Source: Saprospiraceae bacterium (lineage in GTDB: Bacteria; Bacteroidota; Bacteroidia; Chitinophagales; Saprospiraceae). Taken from it: a DNA stretch of 6,987 nucleotides. The notes below the pieces were generated by a model that made no database searches, was not told where the DNA came from, and saw only the letters and a list, made by a program, of their open reading frames with translations. Shown here one piece after another: positions 5,754 to 6,987 of the stretch (position 1 is the first letter of the stretch; every line of letters starts with the position of its first letter). Location of the stretch: assembly GCA_020436865.1 (NCBI GenBank), contig JAGQXA010000166.1, positions 1-6,987 on the forward strand, given 5' to 3'. The position numbers were made by a program, and so were the translations under genes.

Positions 5754-6744
5754 TTAGCTCCGCCGCCGCTCGTTCGTTCTCCGGATCCATGCGCAGCACC
5801 TGTTCGAAATCGTTGCGCGCCAGGTTTGGCTTACCCAACAGTTGATTCGTCACCCCACGATAGTAGTAGGCCTGGGTGAAGGTGGGCGCGATCTGGATGG
5901 CCAGGTCGAACTGCCGGTTTGCCTGCTGCAGGGAATCCATATCGAGGTACAGCAGCCCCGAATTGTAGTAAGCGTCCTCGTATTGCGGATACCAGGTAAT
6001 GATCTTGCGATAGAGCTCGAGGGCTCCCGGAAGATCGTCGAGCGTATTCGAAAGGTAATAGGCCTTTTCGTGCAGGGCGATCAGATTGGTGGAATCGACC
6101 CGCAGGGCATTGTCGAAGAAATGGATGGCGACCTTCTCCCCTTTTTGCGCCCACAGTTTGCCCAGATTGATCCAGGCCTCGATCAGATCGGGGTCGTTCT
6201 CGACCGCCGACTGGAAATTATTGATGGCCTGCTCGGTCTTACCGAGGTCCTGCATCACCAAACCTGCCATATAAAACATCTCCGGGTTCATCGGCTCGAG
6301 CTGCCGAATGCGCTCGAGCGTCGCCAGCGCGCTTTCGTGCTGCTTGAGGATCAGTTGGAATTCGGCCAGCTTCAGCAGGGTTCGGATGCGTTTGGGATGA
6401 TACTTCGCGGCGTCGAGCATAATGCTTAAAGCCTTGCTCGAACGGTAATAATCCATATACACATCGGCCAGCAGGTGCAGATACTCCGCGCGGGTAGAGT
6501 CGTACGACAGCGCTTTCTGCAGGTCCTGAATGGCCTCGTCGTAGCCCTCGTTCTCATAGAACAGTTCGGCCCGGGCGGCGTAGAGGTCCGGATTATCGGG
6601 GTTGCCCTGTATCTCGGCGGTCAGTTGGTCGATGGCCGGATTACCCGTATTCCAGGTGGCTTGCTCCTCCGCCGGCGGTTTCGGATCGTTGCAGGCGATC
6701 AGTCCGAGCAGTCCGAGACAAAGGCAAAAGTGAATGGCTTTCAT
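5731..6744 (-). CDS. TPR-repeat lipoprotein
   Basis: A 337-residue exported lipoprotein. The N-terminus is a short lipoprotein signal, MKAIHFCLCLGLLGLIAC, with lipobox L-I-A-C and lipidated Cys18. About eight tetratricopeptide repeats of 34 residues follow from residue 51 to 321, with typical A/G-x-x-Y and D-P spacing: NPDLYAARAELFYENEGYDE in the first, NPEMFYMAGLVMQDLGKTEQ in the fourth and FTQAYYYRGVTNQLLGKPNL in the last, capped by a final helix. Such superhelical scaffolds bind partner proteins; the partner is not evident. The start at 6744 is chosen over the longer frame to 6957 because the signal peptide begins there, the upstream residues look non-coding, and the longer form would overlap the divergent gene at 6853. 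A TATTTTTG promoter element lies 36 bp upstream. Oddly, the last residues KMKDER and the stop codon are formed by an intergenic heptad repeat, so the natural C-terminus may vary. Confidence 0.93.
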   Translation of the reverse strand: MKAIHFCLCLGLLGLIACNDPKPPAEEQATWNTGNPAIDQLTAEIQGNPDNPDLYAARAELFYENEGYDEAIQDLQKALSYDSTRAEYLHLLADVYMDYYRSSKALSIMLDAAKYHPKRIRTLLKLAEFQLILKQHESALATLERIRQLEPMNPEMFYMAGLVMQDLGKTEQAINNFQSAVENDPDLIEAWINLGKLWAQKGEKVAIHFFDNALRVDSTNLIALHEKAYYLSNTLDDLPGALELYRKIITWYPQYEDAYYNSGLLYLDMDSLQQANRQFDLAIQIAPTFTQAYYYRGVTNQLLGKPNLARNDFEQVLRMDPENERAAAELSKMKDER

Positions 6745-6852
6745 AGCAGTTATTTTGTGAGGATGGTTTGCGACAAAGGGCAAAAATAAGCAGCTTCGTC
6801 GACTACTAATGTACGACAGAGGCGTTCCTTTATTATACGACAACACAGGACG
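6745..6852. promoter_or_regulatory. Divergent promoter region between the TPR gene and the next exported protein gene
   Basis: These 108 bp separate two start codons pointing apart, so they must hold control signals for both. Leftward there is the TATTTTTG element. Rightward no consensus element is clear; the AT-rich run around 6827-6837 is the best candidate. TACGACA occurs twice in direct orientation, at 6812-6818 and 6836-6842, and a GTCGAC palindrome lies at 6798-6803. Confidence 0.4.
6781..6788 (-). promoter_or_regulatory. Bacteroidota-type -7 element (TATTTTTG) for the TPR lipoprotein gene
   Basis: On the minus strand TATTTTTG matches TAnnTTTG exactly, 36 bp upstream of the ATG at 6744, predicting a leader of roughly 30 nt. 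No clear -33 TTTG is visible. Confidence 0.5.
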
Positions 6853-6987
6853 ATGAAAGCAATGTACTCCATCTACAGGCTGCTCGCCTCCTTCTCCTTT
6901 ATTTTCTGCCTGGGTATTGTGACCTTGCCTGCGCAAGACTGGGCTTGGATCAAGCACTGGGGTTCGGAGGGTAACGAGTCGGCCACC
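6853..6987 (+). CDS. Exported protein, N-terminal fragment (partial)
   Basis: An open frame from the ATG at 6853 runs to the right edge with no stop: 45 codons. Residues 1 to about 27 form a Sec signal peptide, with basic residues, a hydrophobic core around LLASFSFIFCLGIVTL, then PAQ. The mature start, DWAWIKHWGSEGNESAT, resembles the opening of Bacteroidota surface proteins built of SBBP-type beta-propeller repeats, which often also carry T9SS sorting tails. That family assignment is tentative because only about 18 mature residues are visible. A second Met at codon 4 is an alternative start. Confidence 0.7.
   Translation, partial: MKAMYSIYRLLASFSFIFCLGIVTLPAQDWAWIKHWGSEGNESAT

Noticed and set aside
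6745..6957. N-terminal extension of the TPR protein up to 6957
   Set aside because: It would hide a good lipoprotein signal peptide inside the chain and overlap the divergent exported-protein gene and the shared promoter region.

Overview
The window looks like chromosomal DNA from a GC-rich member of the Bacteroidota, probably near the Saprospiria (Lewinella or Haliscomenobacter-like). Three things point there: a secreted protein ending in a type IX secretion (Por) sorting domain, promoter-like TAnnTTTG elements ahead of several genes with no clear Shine-Dalgarno sequences, and a class A penicillin-binding protein with the long central insertion typical of that phylum. The lineage is inferred from protein features, not from a search.

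Layout. (1) 1-448, minus strand: the N-terminal 149 codons of a thiamine-diphosphate 2-oxoacid dehydrogenase E1 alpha-type protein, running off the left edge. (2) 449-775: a divergent intergenic region with a good TAnnTTTG element for the E1 gene and a weaker one for the rightward gene. (3) 776-3711, plus strand: a two-gene unit of a bifunctional PBP1A-type peptidoglycan synthase and, 11 bp later, a small four-helix membrane protein of unknown function, closed by a strong hairpin terminator. (4) 3983-5530, plus strand: a secreted protein with a signal peptide, four fibronectin type III domains and a T9SS sorting tail, preceded by a promoter-like element and followed by several hairpins. (5) 5731-6744, minus strand: a TPR lipoprotein, convergent with the FN3 gene. 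(6) 6853-6987, plus strand: the first 45 codons of another exported protein, running off the right edge.

How the genes relate. Most products are envelope or exported proteins: cell wall synthesis (PBP1A and perhaps its small partner), a lipoprotein scaffold (TPR), and one or two exported proteins. The E1 gene is central metabolism and is only a divergent neighbour. I see no defence system, mobile element, CRISPR array, tRNA or rRNA.

The most unusual signals are non-coding or sub-domain in scale. A composite intergenic element occurs twice (3721-3791 and 5650-5753): a 29-bp box with 22 of 29 matches, then five heptads related to ATCTTTC. In the second copy the heptads form the end of the TPR gene, including its stop codon. 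In the FN3 protein every domain carries exactly one pair of cysteines 72 residues apart, and there are no others in the protein.
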